From contig JAURNY010000019.1 of NCBI GenBank assembly GCA_030829955.1, positions 64,699 through 128,698 of the forward strand: DNA of 64,000 nt. Direction: 5' to 3'. A program made the position numbers and the translations under genes. The notes beneath the pieces are model-generated. The model did not search any database and was not told where the DNA came from. It saw only the letters and a list, made by a program, of their open reading frames with translations. Shown here in pieces: positions 37,456 to 49,699 of the stretch. Within the stretch, counting starts at the first letter, position 1, and each line of letters starts with the position of its first letter. The stretch is from Gammaproteobacteria bacterium (GTDB lineage Bacteria > Pseudomonadota > Gammaproteobacteria > Eutrophobiales > Eutrophobiaceae).

Positions 37456-40164
37456 TTAATGTGCCTCATCCCAGTTTTTACCTTTGCCGATATCTACTTC
37501 TAGTGGCACATGTAATTTAAATGGTTCGGTCATTAATAAAGAGATATTCTCACAAAACCCTGTTATCGCGTTATCTGCAACCTCAAATACCAATTCATCA
37601 TGTACTTGCATGATCATCAATACATCCATTTTACTTTTAGCCAACCAATCATGAATCTCAATCATGGCAAGTTTAATAATATCAGCGGCGGTTCCTTGCA
37701 TCGGAGCATTAATCGCAGTTCGCTCGGCATACTGTCGGCGTGCAGCATTTCTGGCGTTGATTTCCGGCAAATATAATCGTCGCCCATAAACTGTTTCGAC
37801 AAAGCCCGTTTCTCTAGCGCTTTCCTTTATTTTATCCATAAATTTTTTCACAGCTGGATATCGCTCAAAATAAAGATTGACGTATTCCTGCGCTTTGCCA
37901 CGTTGAATGCCTAATTGTTTGGCTAGACCAAAAGCAGACATTCCATAGATTAAACCAAAGTTTATTGCTTTCGCTGCTCGCCGTTGTTCGTGCGTTACTG
38001 CGTCAACACTAGTATTAAACACCTCGGCGGCAGTTGATTTATGGATGTCTTTGCCTGCGGCGAATGCATCGCACAAACCTTTGTCTTCGGATAGATGCGC
38101 CATGATGCGTAATTCAATTTGAGAATAGTCTGCGGCAACCAGCTGGTAACCATCTCTTGCAACAAAGGCCTGCCGTATCTTGCGCCCTTCTTCGGTTCGT
38201 ATAGGAATGTTTTGTAAATTTGGTTCAGAGGAAGACAGTCGTCCAGTAGCTGTCACTGCCTGATGATATGACGTATGTAAGCGTCCAGTAGTCTTGTTTA
38301 CCTTTTCTGGTAGTTTCTCGTTATACGTGGAGCAGAGTTTACTCAAACTACGATAATCGAGTATCAACGCCGGTAATTTATAATCAGCGGCAAGTTCCTG
38401 TAGAACATTTTCCGCTGTTGAAGGCTGTCCCTTCGGGGTTTTAGCAAGCACCGGTAATTCCATCTTGTCATAGAGTATGTCTTGAATCTGTTTTGGTGAG
38501 CCGATATTAAATGATTCACCCGCAAGGTCGTGGGCTTCCAGCTCGATTTCTTGCATACGAACTTTCATTTGATGTGCATGTTTCAAAAGCATGGTGTCAT
38601 CAATGCATACACCATTTCGCTCGACACTAGCTAGTACAGGCAATAATGGTATTTCGATATCGTCATATATCTTTTTCAGAGAAGGCGTTTGTTTTAACTC
38701 TTTACTTAACACTTTATGCAGCTTTAAAACAATATCAGCGTCTTCTGCAGCATAAGGTGAAGCCGTTTCAATGGACACCTGATCAAAAGTAATTTGTTTT
38801 GCGCCTTTACCGGCAACATCCTCATAATGAATCGTTTCTACGCCAAGATATTTTCTAGCTAAAGAATCCATGTCATGTCTGCTGGCTGTACTGTTTAGTA
38901 CATAGGATTCAAGCATGGTATCGTGTTGGATACCTTTTAGAGCAATACCGTGATTTGCAAAAACCGCAGTATCGTATTTCAGATTTTGACCAATCTTTGC
39001 TAGGTCCTCGTCTTCAAGTATCGGTTTGAGTTTTGTCAGACAATCGTCAATATTCAGCTGTCTGGGGGCGCCTGCATAACTATGTGCCAAAGGTAAATAT
39101 GCAGCTTCATTCTTATTCACGGCGAATGAAATACCAACGATATTCGCCTCCATATAATTCAGACTGGTTGTCTCTGTATCAATTGAAATCAGTTTTGCTT
39201 GTTCTAGTTTGGTAAGCCAATGTTCGAACTCATCTTCGGTAAGGATGGTCTGGTAATTTGCTTCATTATCGTTTTCCGGGACAACAAAGTTCTCTTCACT
39301 ATCGGCCTTCTCATTCTCTTCCAGCTCAGACAGCCAGGTTCTAAACCCCCAATATCGAAAATATTCTCTTAATTCATTTTCTTCCGGCGTCCTGACTACC
39401 AAATCGTCGGGCGCGAACTCGAGTTCAACATCGTACTTTAATGTGACTAATTCTCTGGTTAGCGGGAAATTCGGCAAAAACTCTCTTAGGTTTTCACCAA
39501 CCTTACCCTTTATTTCGTCGGCGTGTGCAATGATCTCATCAAGTGAGCCATATTCCTTGAGCCATTTAACCGCTGTTTTTGGCCCAACCTTCGGTACACC
39601 GGGAATATTATCAACCTTGTCACCCATTAGACTTAGATAATCAATTATCAGATCAGGAGGAATTCCAAATTTTTTCTCTACGCCCTCAGGATCAAGATAG
39701 AGATTATTCATCGTATTAATCAGATGAATCTTGTCATTCACCATTTGTGCGAGATCTTTATCTCCGGTAGAGACGATTGTTTTAATTCCTTTTTCTTCAG
39801 CTTGTCGTGATAATGTTGCGATGACATCATCTGCCTCGACCCCATCAATAATCATTAGCGGTATACCCAGTGCACGTATGATGTCATGTATAGGTTGTAT
39901 CTGGCAGGCAAGATCATCAGGCATTGGAGGGCGATTTGCCTTATATTCTTTATACATATCATTTCTAAATGTATTGCCCTTGGCATCAAACACCACCGCA
40001 AAATAATCAGGTCCGCCTTCAATCAGGTGTTTTTTGATCATGTTGATCACGCCATATATGGCTCCCGTAGGCTCACCTTTTGAATTACTTAAGCCCTGTA
40101 TAGCGTGATAGGCGCGAAACAGATAATAAGAGCCGTCGACAAGAACTAGTGTTTGATCACTCAT
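37456..40164 (-). CDS. polA: DNA polymerase I
   Basis: Repair and Okazaki-fragment polymerase, 902 aa. N-terminal 5'-3' exonuclease (about 1-290) with LVDGSYYLFRAYHA, VFDAKGNTFRND and GDKDLAQMV; a 3'-5' exonuclease domain (about 320-500) with ISIDTETTSLNYM, so the proofreading Asp and Glu are kept; and the polymerase domain with VAADYSQIELRIMAHLS, RRAAKAINFGLIYGMSAFGL (finger helix) and MQVHDELVFEV. It is divergent from the DUF2782 gene. Confidence 0.97.
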   Translation of the reverse strand: MSDQTLVLVDGSYYLFRAYHAIQGLSNSKGEPTGAIYGVINMIKKHLIEGGPDYFAVVFDAKGNTFRNDMYKEYKANRPPMPDDLACQIQPIHDIIRALGIPLMIIDGVEADDVIATLSRQAEEKGIKTIVSTGDKDLAQMVNDKIHLINTMNNLYLDPEGVEKKFGIPPDLIIDYLSLMGDKVDNIPGVPKVGPKTAVKWLKEYGSLDEIIAHADEIKGKVGENLREFLPNFPLTRELVTLKYDVELEFAPDDLVVRTPEENELREYFRYWGFRTWLSELEENEKADSEENFVVPENDNEANYQTILTEDEFEHWLTKLEQAKLISIDTETTSLNYMEANIVGISFAVNKNEAAYLPLAHSYAGAPRQLNIDDCLTKLKPILEDEDLAKIGQNLKYDTAVFANHGIALKGIQHDTMLESYVLNSTASRHDMDSLARKYLGVETIHYEDVAGKGAKQITFDQVSIETASPYAAEDADIVLKLHKVLSKELKQTPSLKKIYDDIEIPLLPVLASVERNGVCIDDTMLLKHAHQMKVRMQEIELEAHDLAGESFNIGSPKQIQDILYDKMELPVLAKTPKGQPSTAENVLQELAADYKLPALILDYRSLSKLCSTYNEKLPEKVNKTTGRLHTSYHQAVTATGRLSSSEPNLQNIPIRTEEGRKIRQAFVARDGYQLVAADYSQIELRIMAHLSEDKGLCDAFAAGKDIHKSTAAEVFNTSVDAVTHEQRRAAKAINFGLIYGMSAFGLAKQLGIQRGKAQEYVNLYFERYPAVKKFMDKIKESARETGFVETVYGRRLYLPEINARNAARRQYAERTAINAPMQGTAADIIKLAMIEIHDWLAKSKMDVLMIMQVHDELVFEVADNAITGFCENISLLMTEPFKLHVPLEVDIGKGKNWDEAH

Positions 40165-40187
40165 AATTAAAGCAGGTTAATAAAAGT

Positions 40188-40207
40188 AGCTGTCAATTAT
40201 GACAGCT
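40188..40207. repeat. Perfect 8-base inverted repeat between polA and DUF2782 gene
   Basis: AGCTGTCA-ATTA-TGACAGCT, a 20-base dyad in the divergent promoter interval 40165-40329, 24 bases upstream of the polA start. It has no T run, so an operator is more likely than a terminator. A looser dyad CTACATC (40253-40259) and GATGTAG (40284-40290) lies further along. Confidence 0.55.
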
Positions 40208-40329
40208 TGGCGTCAAAAAAACCCCAGGATGATTATTTCAAAAAAAAGTCTGCTACATCGCAGCAATGGGCTTCATCTGGGTTGATGTAGATGATAAAGT
40301 TATCTTATCAAACCTGCAGGAACAGGATT

Positions 40330-40671
40330 ATGAAAATTACAATTATCACTATTATCGGTCTGTTTTTCTCTATTTTATGTTTTGCTGGAAACGCCGATCC
40401 GGATAGGTTGCAGCCTTTGCCTGAGCCACCAGACTTACCTAATCCTGTCATCAGTGGTGAAAACATTGAACCGCAAGTGACCATTATACGTAAAGATGAC
40501 GCAGTGATAGAAGAATTTCGAGTAAATGGATATCTCTATATGGTAAAGGTGACACCAACCGTTGGCCCAGCGTATTACTTGATTGACAAGGATGGTAGCG
40601 GACAACTCGATACACGTCGTAGCAGTCTTGAAGACACCAATATTCCACAATGGGTGTTATTCCGCTGGTAG
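40330..40671 (+). CDS. DUF2782 family exported protein
   Basis: A 113-aa protein with a signal peptide (about 1-19, ending CFAGNAD) and a small mature domain containing PEPPDLPNPV, VTIIRKDDAVIEEFRVNGYLYMVKVTP and GPAYYLIDKDGSGQL, ending with PQWVLFRW. The family is typically encoded beside polA in gammaproteobacteria. Function unknown. The ATG at 40330 is chosen since it is preceded by AGGA and gives a proper signal peptide; the upstream ATG at 40291 would put 13 polar residues before it. Confidence 0.85.
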   Translation: MKITIITIIGLFFSILCFAGNADPDRLQPLPEPPDLPNPVISGENIEPQVTIIRKDDAVIEEFRVNGYLYMVKVTPTVGPAYYLIDKDGSGQLDTRRSSLEDTNIPQWVLFRW

Positions 40672-40698
40672 TGATCAAGACTTTTTTCTGACGAAACA

Positions 40699-41103
40699 AT
40701 GTCAGATAACGTTTTTACTTATGGCACATTACAGCTTGCCAGCGTTATGCAAGCTGTTACCGGAAAGTCCTTTTCTTCCAGACCTGCAATCTTGTCAGAA
40801 TATCAACGTTATCTAATTAAAAACCGAATCTATCCTGCTATTGTTCCAGACAAACAGGCATCAACAAAAGGCACTTTATATTTTAATGTAGATACGGAAT
40901 CTCTTGTCGCACTCGATGAGTTTGAAGACGTGCTTTACGATCGCAAGCTTGTCTCGGTGCAATGTGATGGTGATGTTATTAAGGCCTTTGCCTATGTTCT
41001 AAATCTTAAATATGTAACAAAACTTGATGACTATGATTGGTCATTAGAGGAATTCAGCAGGCAGCACCTTGATTATTATCTGAAAAGAATTGAAGAGTTA
41101 TAA
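40699..41103 (+). CDS. Gamma-glutamylcyclotransferase-like (AIG2/GGCT) protein
   Basis: A 134-aa protein with the GGCT opening NVFTYGTLQLASVM, the substrate-loop region RIYPAIVPDKQAS, and LVALDEFEDVLYDRKLVSV where the catalytic glutamate of this fold would lie. The family cleaves gamma-glutamyl dipeptides or related amine adducts; the substrate here is unknown. It converges with rlmH, leaving a 3-base gap. Confidence 0.85.
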   Translation: MSDNVFTYGTLQLASVMQAVTGKSFSSRPAILSEYQRYLIKNRIYPAIVPDKQASTKGTLYFNVDTESLVALDEFEDVLYDRKLVSVQCDGDVIKAFAYVLNLKYVTKLDDYDWSLEEFSRQHLDYYLKRIEEL

Positions 41104-41106
41104 CTA

Positions 41107-41577
41107 TTATTCACGGTGATAAGGATGATTTTTGATAATCGTCCATGCTCGATAAAGCTGTTCGATTAATACAACTCTTGCCAGGGGGTGTGGCAAGGTC
41201 AGTTTTGATAGTGACCAGATTTCATTTGCCTTTTGTTTTATGTTTTTGCTCACACCATCAGGGCCACCAATGATCAATGTGATGTGAGATCTCGATTCAC
41301 TCCATTCATTTAGATTCTTGGCAAATGCTTCACTACTAAAAGCTTTTCCATGTTCATCAAAGAGGATGATATAGCTGTCAGCATTAATTTTTTTAAGAAT
41401 GTAGTTTTCTTCTTCCAGTTTGTAGTTATCTGTACTATTTTTTTTATTACGATTTGCCGAATTTATCTCGAGCAGATTGAGTTTGATATTTGCGGGTAAA
41501 CGCTTTCTATATTCCTGACAAGTTGAATTAACCCAGTCAGGCATACGTTTCCCGACCGCGATCAAATCAATTTGCAT
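41107..41577 (-). CDS. rlmH: 23S rRNA pseudouridine-1915 N3-methyltransferase RlmH
   Basis: SPOUT methyltransferase acting on the 70S ribosome. The 156-aa protein has IDLIAVGKRMPDWV, ILFDEHGKAFSSEAFA, LIIGGPDGVS with the knot, and the invariant C-terminal tail LPHPLARVVLIEQLYRAW then HPYHRE. It is the last gene of the leuS-lptE-holA-proA-nadD-rsfS-rlmH run, 3 bases after rsfS. Confidence 0.97.
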   Translation of the reverse strand: MQIDLIAVGKRMPDWVNSTCQEYRKRLPANIKLNLLEINSANRNKKNSTDNYKLEEENYILKKINADSYIILFDEHGKAFSSEAFAKNLNEWSESRSHITLIIGGPDGVSKNIKQKANEIWSLSKLTLPHPLARVVLIEQLYRAWTIIKNHPYHRE

Positions 41578-41580
41578 AAG

Positions 41581-41928
41581 CTATTTTCGCTCCAGCTTTT
41601 TTTCCGTATCGTGCCAGAGTTTTTCCAGTTGATAATAATCGCGTGTTTCAGGATGCATGATATGCACAATCACATCGCCCAGATCAACCAATACCCATTC
41701 ACCTTCTTTACGGCCTTCTTCTCCAAGCGGCATAAATCCTTTTGCCTTGGCTTGTTGGGTGACCTTGTCCGCAATCGCACTTACCTGTCTGTTAGAGCGG
41801 CCGCTAGCAATTACCATATAATCAGCGATGCTGGTTAGATTAGTAACATCGTATTCATTTATGTCCAATGCCTTTGCATCATTTAATGCATCAATTACGA
41901 TCTTTAATAAATTATTTTCCTGAGTCAT
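41581..41928 (-). CDS. rsfS: Ribosome silencing factor RsfS
   Basis: Binds L14 and blocks subunit joining in stationary phase. The 115-aa protein shows ALNDAKALDINEYDVTNLTSIADYMVIASGRSNRQVSAIAD, then WVLVDLGDVIVHIMHPETRDYYQLEKLW, which are the family hallmarks. It overlaps nadD by 4 bases. Confidence 0.96.
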   Translation of the reverse strand: MTQENNLLKIVIDALNDAKALDINEYDVTNLTSIADYMVIASGRSNRQVSAIADKVTQQAKAKGFMPLGEEGRKEGEWVLVDLGDVIVHIMHPETRDYYQLEKLWHDTEKKLERK

Positions 41929-42566
41929 TCTTTACCCTGATACAGCTGATGTTGATTGATATAGTCTATAGTCTCCGGAAACAGATAATCATCCAACTTT
42001 TTTCCGGCCTTGATTGACTCCCTGATTAACGAAGATGAAATATCTATTAGTGTTGTTTGCATAAAATATATATGTCCGAAAAGTGATTCTCTAATAGTTT
42101 TTACATTATCGGTAACATGTTTTCTAATCCAATGATGTAAAGTTCTGGATAAAGTTGTTTCTTGAGCTTGTCTCTCAGCCACGACGATATGCGCATAGTT
42201 TAATAAGGCTTCCCATTGATGCCAGCTGTCGATTTGATTAAAAGCGTCTCTGCCCATCAGCAAACACAGCGAATGCTTTTTATAGTCTTCGCGAAATGAG
42301 CGTAGCGTATCGATCGTATAAGAGATCTCGTTACGATCCAACTCGCGGGAATCAAGCGACATAATGTCGTATTGATTAATGATAGCATTAATCATGTTAA
42401 GTCTGTGTTCAGTGCCTGCAACAGGCATGTATTTATGTGGAGGAATATTGACGGGAACCACACTTATACTCTGCAAACTCAGCAACTCGCAAGCCTGATT
42501 GGCTATAGAAACATGTCCTTTGTGTAAGGGGTCAAAAGTGCCGCCAAGGATGCCTATTGGCTGCAT
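41925..42566 (-). CDS. nadD: Nicotinate-nucleotide adenylyltransferase
   Basis: Adenylates nicotinate mononucleotide on the way to NAD. The nucleotidyltransferase motif GGTFDPLHKGHV is at residues 8-19, with VPVNIPPHK, LMGRDAFNQIDSWHQWEAL and the closing ISSSLIRESI. Length 213 aa is normal. It lies 64 bases after proA, and overlaps rsfS. Confidence 0.96.
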   Translation of the reverse strand: MQPIGILGGTFDPLHKGHVSIANQACELLSLQSISVVPVNIPPHKYMPVAGTEHRLNMINAIINQYDIMSLDSRELDRNEISYTIDTLRSFREDYKKHSLCLLMGRDAFNQIDSWHQWEALLNYAHIVVAERQAQETTLSRTLHHWIRKHVTDNVKTIRESLFGHIYFMQTTLIDISSSLIRESIKAGKKLDDYLFPETIDYINQHQLYQGKE

Positions 42567-42630
42567 AAACTATAACGAACCATCATTATGTAAATTATGG
42601 TTAGAACATCGGCAATAATCATACTGTGCT

Positions 42631-43887
42631 TTATTGACGAATATGACCATTACCCAGCACGATATATTTTTTTGACGTTAGGCCTTCAAGACCAACTGGG
42701 CCTCTGGCGTGAAACTTGTCAGTGCTAATTCCAATTTCAGCACCAAGTCCATATTCAAAACCATCAGCAAAGCGTGTAGAAGCATTAACCATTACAGAGC
42801 TTGAATCAACTTCGCGTAAGAAACGTTGCGCATTCTCAAGATTGTCGGTAACGATAGCTTCGGTATGTTGCGAACTGAATTGGGCAATGTGTGCCATTGC
42901 CTCATCGATATTGCCAACAATTTTTAATGACATGATCGGTGCTAGATATTCGGTGGCATAATCGTCATTAGTTGCTGCTTTGATATCACTATAAAGTTTT
43001 CTTGATGATTCACAGCCACGAATCTCTACACCTGCTTCATCATATTTAGGTTTAAGTTGTTTTAAAACTGACTCAGCTACATCTTCTGCGATCAATAAAC
43101 ATTCCATCGTATTACACGTACCATAGCGTTGAGTTTTTGCATTGAACGCAATTGCTACAGCCTTATCAATATCAGCATATTTATCTATATAAACATGACA
43201 AATGCCGTCGAGATGTTTTATGACAGGCATGCTTGCCTCATTGCTAATGCGTTCAATCAAACCCTTGCCCCCACGAGGCACGATCACATCAACATATTTA
43301 TCAAGACTCAATAGTTCACCTACTGCCTGTCTGTCGGTTGTATTAATCACCTGCACAGCATTAGAAGGTAGTCCGGCTTGTTTAAGGCCGTTTTGAATAT
43401 ATGTGGCAATAGCCTGATTTGAATGAATTGCCTCTGACCCCCCGCGTAAGATAGCGGCATTGCCTGACTTTAAACATAAACCTGCAGCATCTGCTGTTAC
43501 ATTGGGCCTGGACTCATAAATAATTCCAATAACACCCAATGGCACGCGCATTTGCCCAACCTGAATACCGCTAGGTCGCGAAGCAAGATTAATTATCGTC
43601 CCGATAGGATCAGTTAAGGAAGATATTTGTTGTAGGCCTTCCGCCATATTAGCTATACGGTCATCGTTTAATCCAAGACGATCCAGCAAGGCGTCCTCAA
43701 GTTTATTTTCTTTTGCTTGTTTGAGGTCTTTTTCATTGGCGCTTAATAATGATTTCTTGTTTTTTAGAATTTCATCGGCAATGAAATTAAGAGCATTATT
43801 TTTTGTTGCGGTATTGGCTCGCGCCATTTCAACAGATGCTTTACTCGCCTGTTGGCCGACTTCAAGAATGTAGCTTGATATATCCAT
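42631..43887 (-). CDS. proA: Glutamate-5-semialdehyde dehydrogenase (gamma-glutamyl phosphate reductase)
   Basis: NADPH-dependent second step of proline synthesis. The 418-aa protein shows the aldehyde-dehydrogenase fold: [57 protein letters not shown], and the catalytic cysteine in [15 protein letters not shown]. The C-terminus has [31 protein letters not shown]. The gene sits between holA and nadD, as in Pseudomonas-like genomes. proB is not in the window. Confidence 0.97.
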   Translation of the reverse strand: MDISSYILEVGQQASKASVEMARANTATKNNALNFIADEILKNKKSLLSANEKDLKQAKENKLEDALLDRLGLNDDRIANMAEGLQQISSLTDPIGTIINLASRPSGIQVGQMRVPLGVIGIIYESRPNVTADAAGLCLKSGNAAILRGGSEAIHSNQAIATYIQNGLKQAGLPSNAVQVINTTDRQAVGELLSLDKYVDVIVPRGGKGLIERISNEASMPVIKHLDGICHVYIDKYADIDKAVAIAFNAKTQRYGTCNTMECLLIAEDVAESVLKQLKPKYDEAGVEIRGCESSRKLYSDIKAATNDDYATEYLAPIMSLKIVGNIDEAMAHIAQFSSQHTEAIVTDNLENAQRFLREVDSSSVMVNASTRFADGFEYGLGAEIGISTDKFHARGPVGLEGLTSKKYIVLGNGHIRQ

Positions 43888-43906
43888 TAAATTTTTTATT
43901 TATTAA

Positions 43907-44929
43907 TTAAATTAATTGTGATGTTACACCGGCAATCGCCAGAAGTAACATATCGAGTTTTTCCCATGCCATTTGTTTGTCTGCGCTTTTCAACGTTCTA
44001 TCGAGCTTGGCGCAATACGCCAGCAACTTTTGTAACTGTTTACAATCATGTCGTCTCAGAACGGCTTCGATTGACCGTTGTTTTGCATCCCAGATGCGGT
44101 GCTGACGGTACAACTGATCCATATTACTGCCACGCGCCTTTTCAAAGGCAAGGAAACAGGTGCGTCGAAACTCCCACATTAAGGCACCAAATAAGACTAT
44201 CGGTTCCGTGCCTTCTTTGCGCAAGCCATGCAGCATTGTGAGTGTGCGTTCTACAGAGCCAAAATACGCGCTTTCAATCATAGCAAAAACATCATAACGG
44301 CTACTGTCGGCAACGGCATTCAATATGTCACCCAATGCTATAGATGGTTTATCAATTAATAGATTAAGTTTTTCAATCTCCTGTCGCGCTGCTAGAAGAT
44401 TACCCTCTACACGTTGAGCAATAAATTGTGCCGCGTCATGATCGATTTGTTTATCCAGCAGTTTAAAACGACCCTGTATCCAATCTGGTAATTGAGCTGG
44501 ACTTACCGGCCAGGTTTGTATTAATACACCTACTTTCTCTACAGCTTTTACCCACTTGGTATTTTGTACGCTTTTGTCCATCTTCTCGGCACTTATAAGC
44601 AGTATCGTGTCAGGGTTTGCTTCCTCAAGACATCCTATGATGGTAGCTGCCCCTTCCTTGCCAGGTTTTGGCGCGGCCATTCTTAATTCTATAATCCTGC
44701 GACTGGCAAATAATGAGAGGTTGGCACTCGCTTGATTGAACGATTCCCAATCAAAAGATTTATCTATATTAAATACATTACGTTCATCATAGCCCGATTG
44801 TCTTGCCTTGCTGCGGATCAAATCCAGACTTTCCAGTCTTTGCAGTGGTTCATCCCCGCTAATGAAATAAACTGGTGCTAGTTCGCCACGTTTTAAATGG
44901 GTGCCCAGCTGCTCCGGTTTTAAGCGCAT
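43907..44929 (-). CDS. holA: DNA polymerase III delta subunit
   Basis: Opens the DnaN clamp as part of the clamp loader. The 340-aa protein has the HolA opening MRLKPEQLGTHLKRGELAPVYFISGDEPLQRLESLDLIR, the DILNAVADSSRYDVFAMIESA region, and YRQHRIWDAKQRSIEAVLRRH. No intact P-loop is expected in delta. It follows lptE by 9 bases in the conserved leuS-lptE-holA order. Confidence 0.95.
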   Translation of the reverse strand: MRLKPEQLGTHLKRGELAPVYFISGDEPLQRLESLDLIRSKARQSGYDERNVFNIDKSFDWESFNQASANLSLFASRRIIELRMAAPKPGKEGAATIIGCLEEANPDTILLISAEKMDKSVQNTKWVKAVEKVGVLIQTWPVSPAQLPDWIQGRFKLLDKQIDHDAAQFIAQRVEGNLLAARQEIEKLNLLIDKPSIALGDILNAVADSSRYDVFAMIESAYFGSVERTLTMLHGLRKEGTEPIVLFGALMWEFRRTCFLAFEKARGSNMDQLYRQHRIWDAKQRSIEAVLRRHDCKQLQKLLAYCAKLDRTLKSADKQMAWEKLDMLLLAIAGVTSQLI

Positions 44930-44938
44930 CTAGATATT

Positions 44939-45433
44939 TTATTGTCCTGCGATGAGGGCTTGGAGGCGTTGTAATACCTGGTTGGAAGCACGATAGACGA
45001 GGTCTTCACGAATGATGGTTTCTTCCGAGAAGGTGCCTAATACTGCACCATCATCAAACGCATAATCTCGTGACAATTTGATGTTATCGTTATTTAAAAG
45101 TTGTTTACCACCTTTTTCGTAAGCATCAATGTTCGCTTCGTAAGTGATTAAATATTCTTCTACTTTGCCGGTTGCCGCTGACACACTGAGCACAGAACGC
45201 TCAAAACGTTCGCTGTTTAATTTAATTATATAAGACGCTTCCTGAGGTGACTGTGTAATGTTCGAACCGGCGCCTTCCAGTTGCAGTCGGACCTGTTCCA
45301 GTAATTGTGGTGCACCTTCGTTTTGCAGATAAATGCTGGTTGCTGCAAACCCAGATAACTGAGCGCCACGTAGCTGGAAACCGCAAGCGGCAACAAAACA
45401 CATGGAGACAATGACAAGTAAACGATAAGGCAT
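44939..45433 (-). CDS. lptE: LPS-assembly lipoprotein LptE
   Basis: Outer-membrane lipoprotein that plugs LptD in the LPS translocon. The signal peptide ends in a lipobox VAAC with Cys17, followed by GFQLRGA. The mature domain has SIYLQNEGAPQLLEQVRLQLEGAGSNIT, and DIKL-like strands, ending TIIREDLVYRASNQVLQRLQALI. Length 164 aa fits. It is 39 bases after leuS. Confidence 0.94.
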   Translation of the reverse strand: MPYRLLVIVSMCFVAACGFQLRGAQLSGFAATSIYLQNEGAPQLLEQVRLQLEGAGSNITQSPQEASYIIKLNSERFERSVLSVSAATGKVEEYLITYEANIDAYEKGGKQLLNNDNIKLSRDYAFDDGAVLGTFSEETIIREDLVYRASNQVLQRLQALIAGQ

Positions 45434-45472
45434 GATTATCCTGGTATTTAATTGAATTACACTATCTTAACA

Positions 45473-47962
<2,490 letters not shown>

Positions 47963-48008
47963 CTAGCGTAATGCCTATCGACAAGAACGACTTGAATAAG
48001 AAATAAAA

Positions 48009-48028
48009 AACCCCGCCGAAGCGGGGTT
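48009..48028 (-). terminator. Rho-independent terminator after the phosphate porin gene
   Basis: Hairpin with arms AACCCCGC and GCGGGGTT around a CGAA tetraloop; on the minus strand it is followed by a run of T. It ends the porin transcript and lies upstream of leuS. Confidence 0.85.
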
Positions 48029-48050
48029 AATAAACAAAATAGAATTTAGT

Positions 48051-49502
48051 TTAGAAGTACCACTGACCACGTAAAATAAAGTATTGTGCGTCATCAGCTG
48101 CTGCTCCAGGTTCGAGCTCGCCGTTTATACCCCCACTACCTAGCTCGCTATCTGCGCCAAGATTCGCATCGAGTACGTTAACATAATTAGCAGAGAAGCG
48201 AATGTTGTTGCTTGGATACCAATTCAACGCAGCTGTTAATACGTCTGCTTCATCCGAAGTAATTGATCCAGCATTATCATAGTCACCACTGGTGTAACGA
48301 AGTGCTGCTTCCCATGCACCTAGGCCACCCTTGTTAAGCGGGTTCTTAACCTTAGTTTGTTTGAATGCGCCACTCTTCCAGTCGTAGTTGCGTGATTCGC
48401 CGGTGAAGTAGTAAGAACCGTATACATACCAGGCATCGGAATCTAGGTCACGCACAGTTGGGCTGTCTTCAATAGTATTGTTTGCATACTCAGCCTGTAA
48501 TGACAATGGCCCCCAAACACCAGCCGCTTCAGCGACAAATGTTGTCGATGTTTCATGATTGGTAGCATCATTTTCGAGAATGTCGTTACCAGGATGTATT
48601 TCTGCCTCACCGTCGATGTTGAAACCGCCGCCGCCAGAAATCTTGTCAAATGCCGCACCGATACCAAAGTGAATCGCTTTGGTTTTTTCATGCACAGGAG
48701 AAGCAGTTAATCGACCAACAAACCCGGTGCCAGTAGGTGCTTCATCTTCATTAGCTGTACCAATGTAGTATGCACCTGCTGCAGTAAACATATCATTGAA
48801 ATGACTTTTAGCTGACAGCGCATATTGACGACCACCACCAGTGTCAGCAACGATACCATTTACAAACTGTGAACGCTCAATAAAGGTAATGTATTTAGAG
48901 CTGGTCAATTCTTCAATACTTAAAGGCGTTTTATGATGACCCAAAGTAACGGTTACCGGTTTGAAACCAGTGTACGCAATATAGGCATCTTTAATCGCAT
49001 TTGTATGAGGTGCACCACCGCCCTGATCATCAGCAAAGTCATATTGAAACTTGAATTTCCAAAGATCCTGAATTTTGCCACTTAAGTAAATACGAGCACG
49101 GCGAAATTCGGTTACCGGGCTACCACCTTCGCGGGCAAAGTTAACATCGCCAAAACCAACAGTAGTGTCTGCCTGTAAACGACCACCGATGCGGAATTCA
49201 TTTCCGTCTTCACCTTCAAATACCAGTTTACCTTTGGTGTTGATTTTAGGCATGTCTTTGGTTGCTTCCTTAACCTCTGCTTTCATTTCGTTGACTGAAC
49301 CTTCAACTTTTTCAGCATCAGCTTTGCTTGCATTGGCCAGCAACTCATATTCTTCTGCTGAAATGCTGCCTTTATCTCTTAATATTTTTAATAAATCCAT
49401 CATAGCTTCATTGCTTGCCATGGCTGGAGTGGATACTGCGGCCATCGATCCGATCAAAATCGAGCCTAGCAGTGATTTAATATGTGCTTTTTTAAACACC
49501 AT
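48051..49502 (-). CDS. Phosphate-selective porin (OprP/OprO family)
   Basis: Outer-membrane channel taking up phosphate or polyphosphate. The 483-aa protein has a signal peptide (about 1-29, ending TPAMA-S), then a helical segment EEYELLANASKADAEKVEG, then a beta-barrel with FRIGGRLQADTTVGFGD, EFRRARIYLSGKIQDLWKFKFQYDF and GHHKTPLSIEELTSSKYITFIER. It ends in a terminal phenylalanine (GQWYF), the sign used by the barrel assembly machine. A Pho box upstream (49618-49635) and divergence from phoB fit phosphate-starvation control. Confidence 0.92.
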   Translation of the reverse strand: MVFKKAHIKSLLGSILIGSMAAVSTPAMASNEAMMDLLKILRDKGSISAEEYELLANASKADAEKVEGSVNEMKAEVKEATKDMPKINTKGKLVFEGEDGNEFRIGGRLQADTTVGFGDVNFAREGGSPVTEFRRARIYLSGKIQDLWKFKFQYDFADDQGGGAPHTNAIKDAYIAYTGFKPVTVTLGHHKTPLSIEELTSSKYITFIERSQFVNGIVADTGGGRQYALSAKSHFNDMFTAAGAYYIGTANEDEAPTGTGFVGRLTASPVHEKTKAIHFGIGAAFDKISGGGGFNIDGEAEIHPGNDILENDATNHETSTTFVAEAAGVWGPLSLQAEYANNTIEDSPTVRDLDSDAWYVYGSYYFTGESRNYDWKSGAFKQTKVKNPLNKGGLGAWEAALRYTSGDYDNAGSITSDEADVLTAALNWYPSNNIRFSANYVNVLDANLGADSELGSGGINGELEPGAAADDAQYFILRGQWYF

Positions 49503-49617
49503 AGTTCTCCTTTAGTTAACTTAAAGATATAAAATAAATCAAACTCATGACCTTTGAGTTTCAAAGGTCTTCCCAATTTGAAGTATGCTTAAAATAAGAT
49601 TTATCTGTTGCAGGCAA

Positions 49618-49635
49618 ATGAACAGAAAGTTACAG
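49618..49635 (-). promoter_or_regulatory. Pho box upstream of the porin gene
   Basis: On the minus strand the sequence CTGTAACTTTCTGTTCAT matches two PhoB half-sites of the CTGTCAT type spaced 11 bases apart. It lies about 115 bases upstream of the porin start. Confidence 0.6.
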
Positions 49636-49699
49636 AATTGTTAAAAAGTCGGTTTAAATAGGATATGGAGTATTAAGAAACGAATATTAATTACAGTTT

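Noticed and set aside
40253-40290. Small RNA between polA and the DUF2782 gene (Spot 42-like)
   Set aside because: Only a loose 7-base dyad is seen, without a terminator or conserved RNA sequence, and Spot 42 normally lies downstream of polA, not upstream.
40435-40699. Minus-strand frames opposite the DUF2782 gene
   Set aside because: Shadow frames of a recognised plus-strand family.
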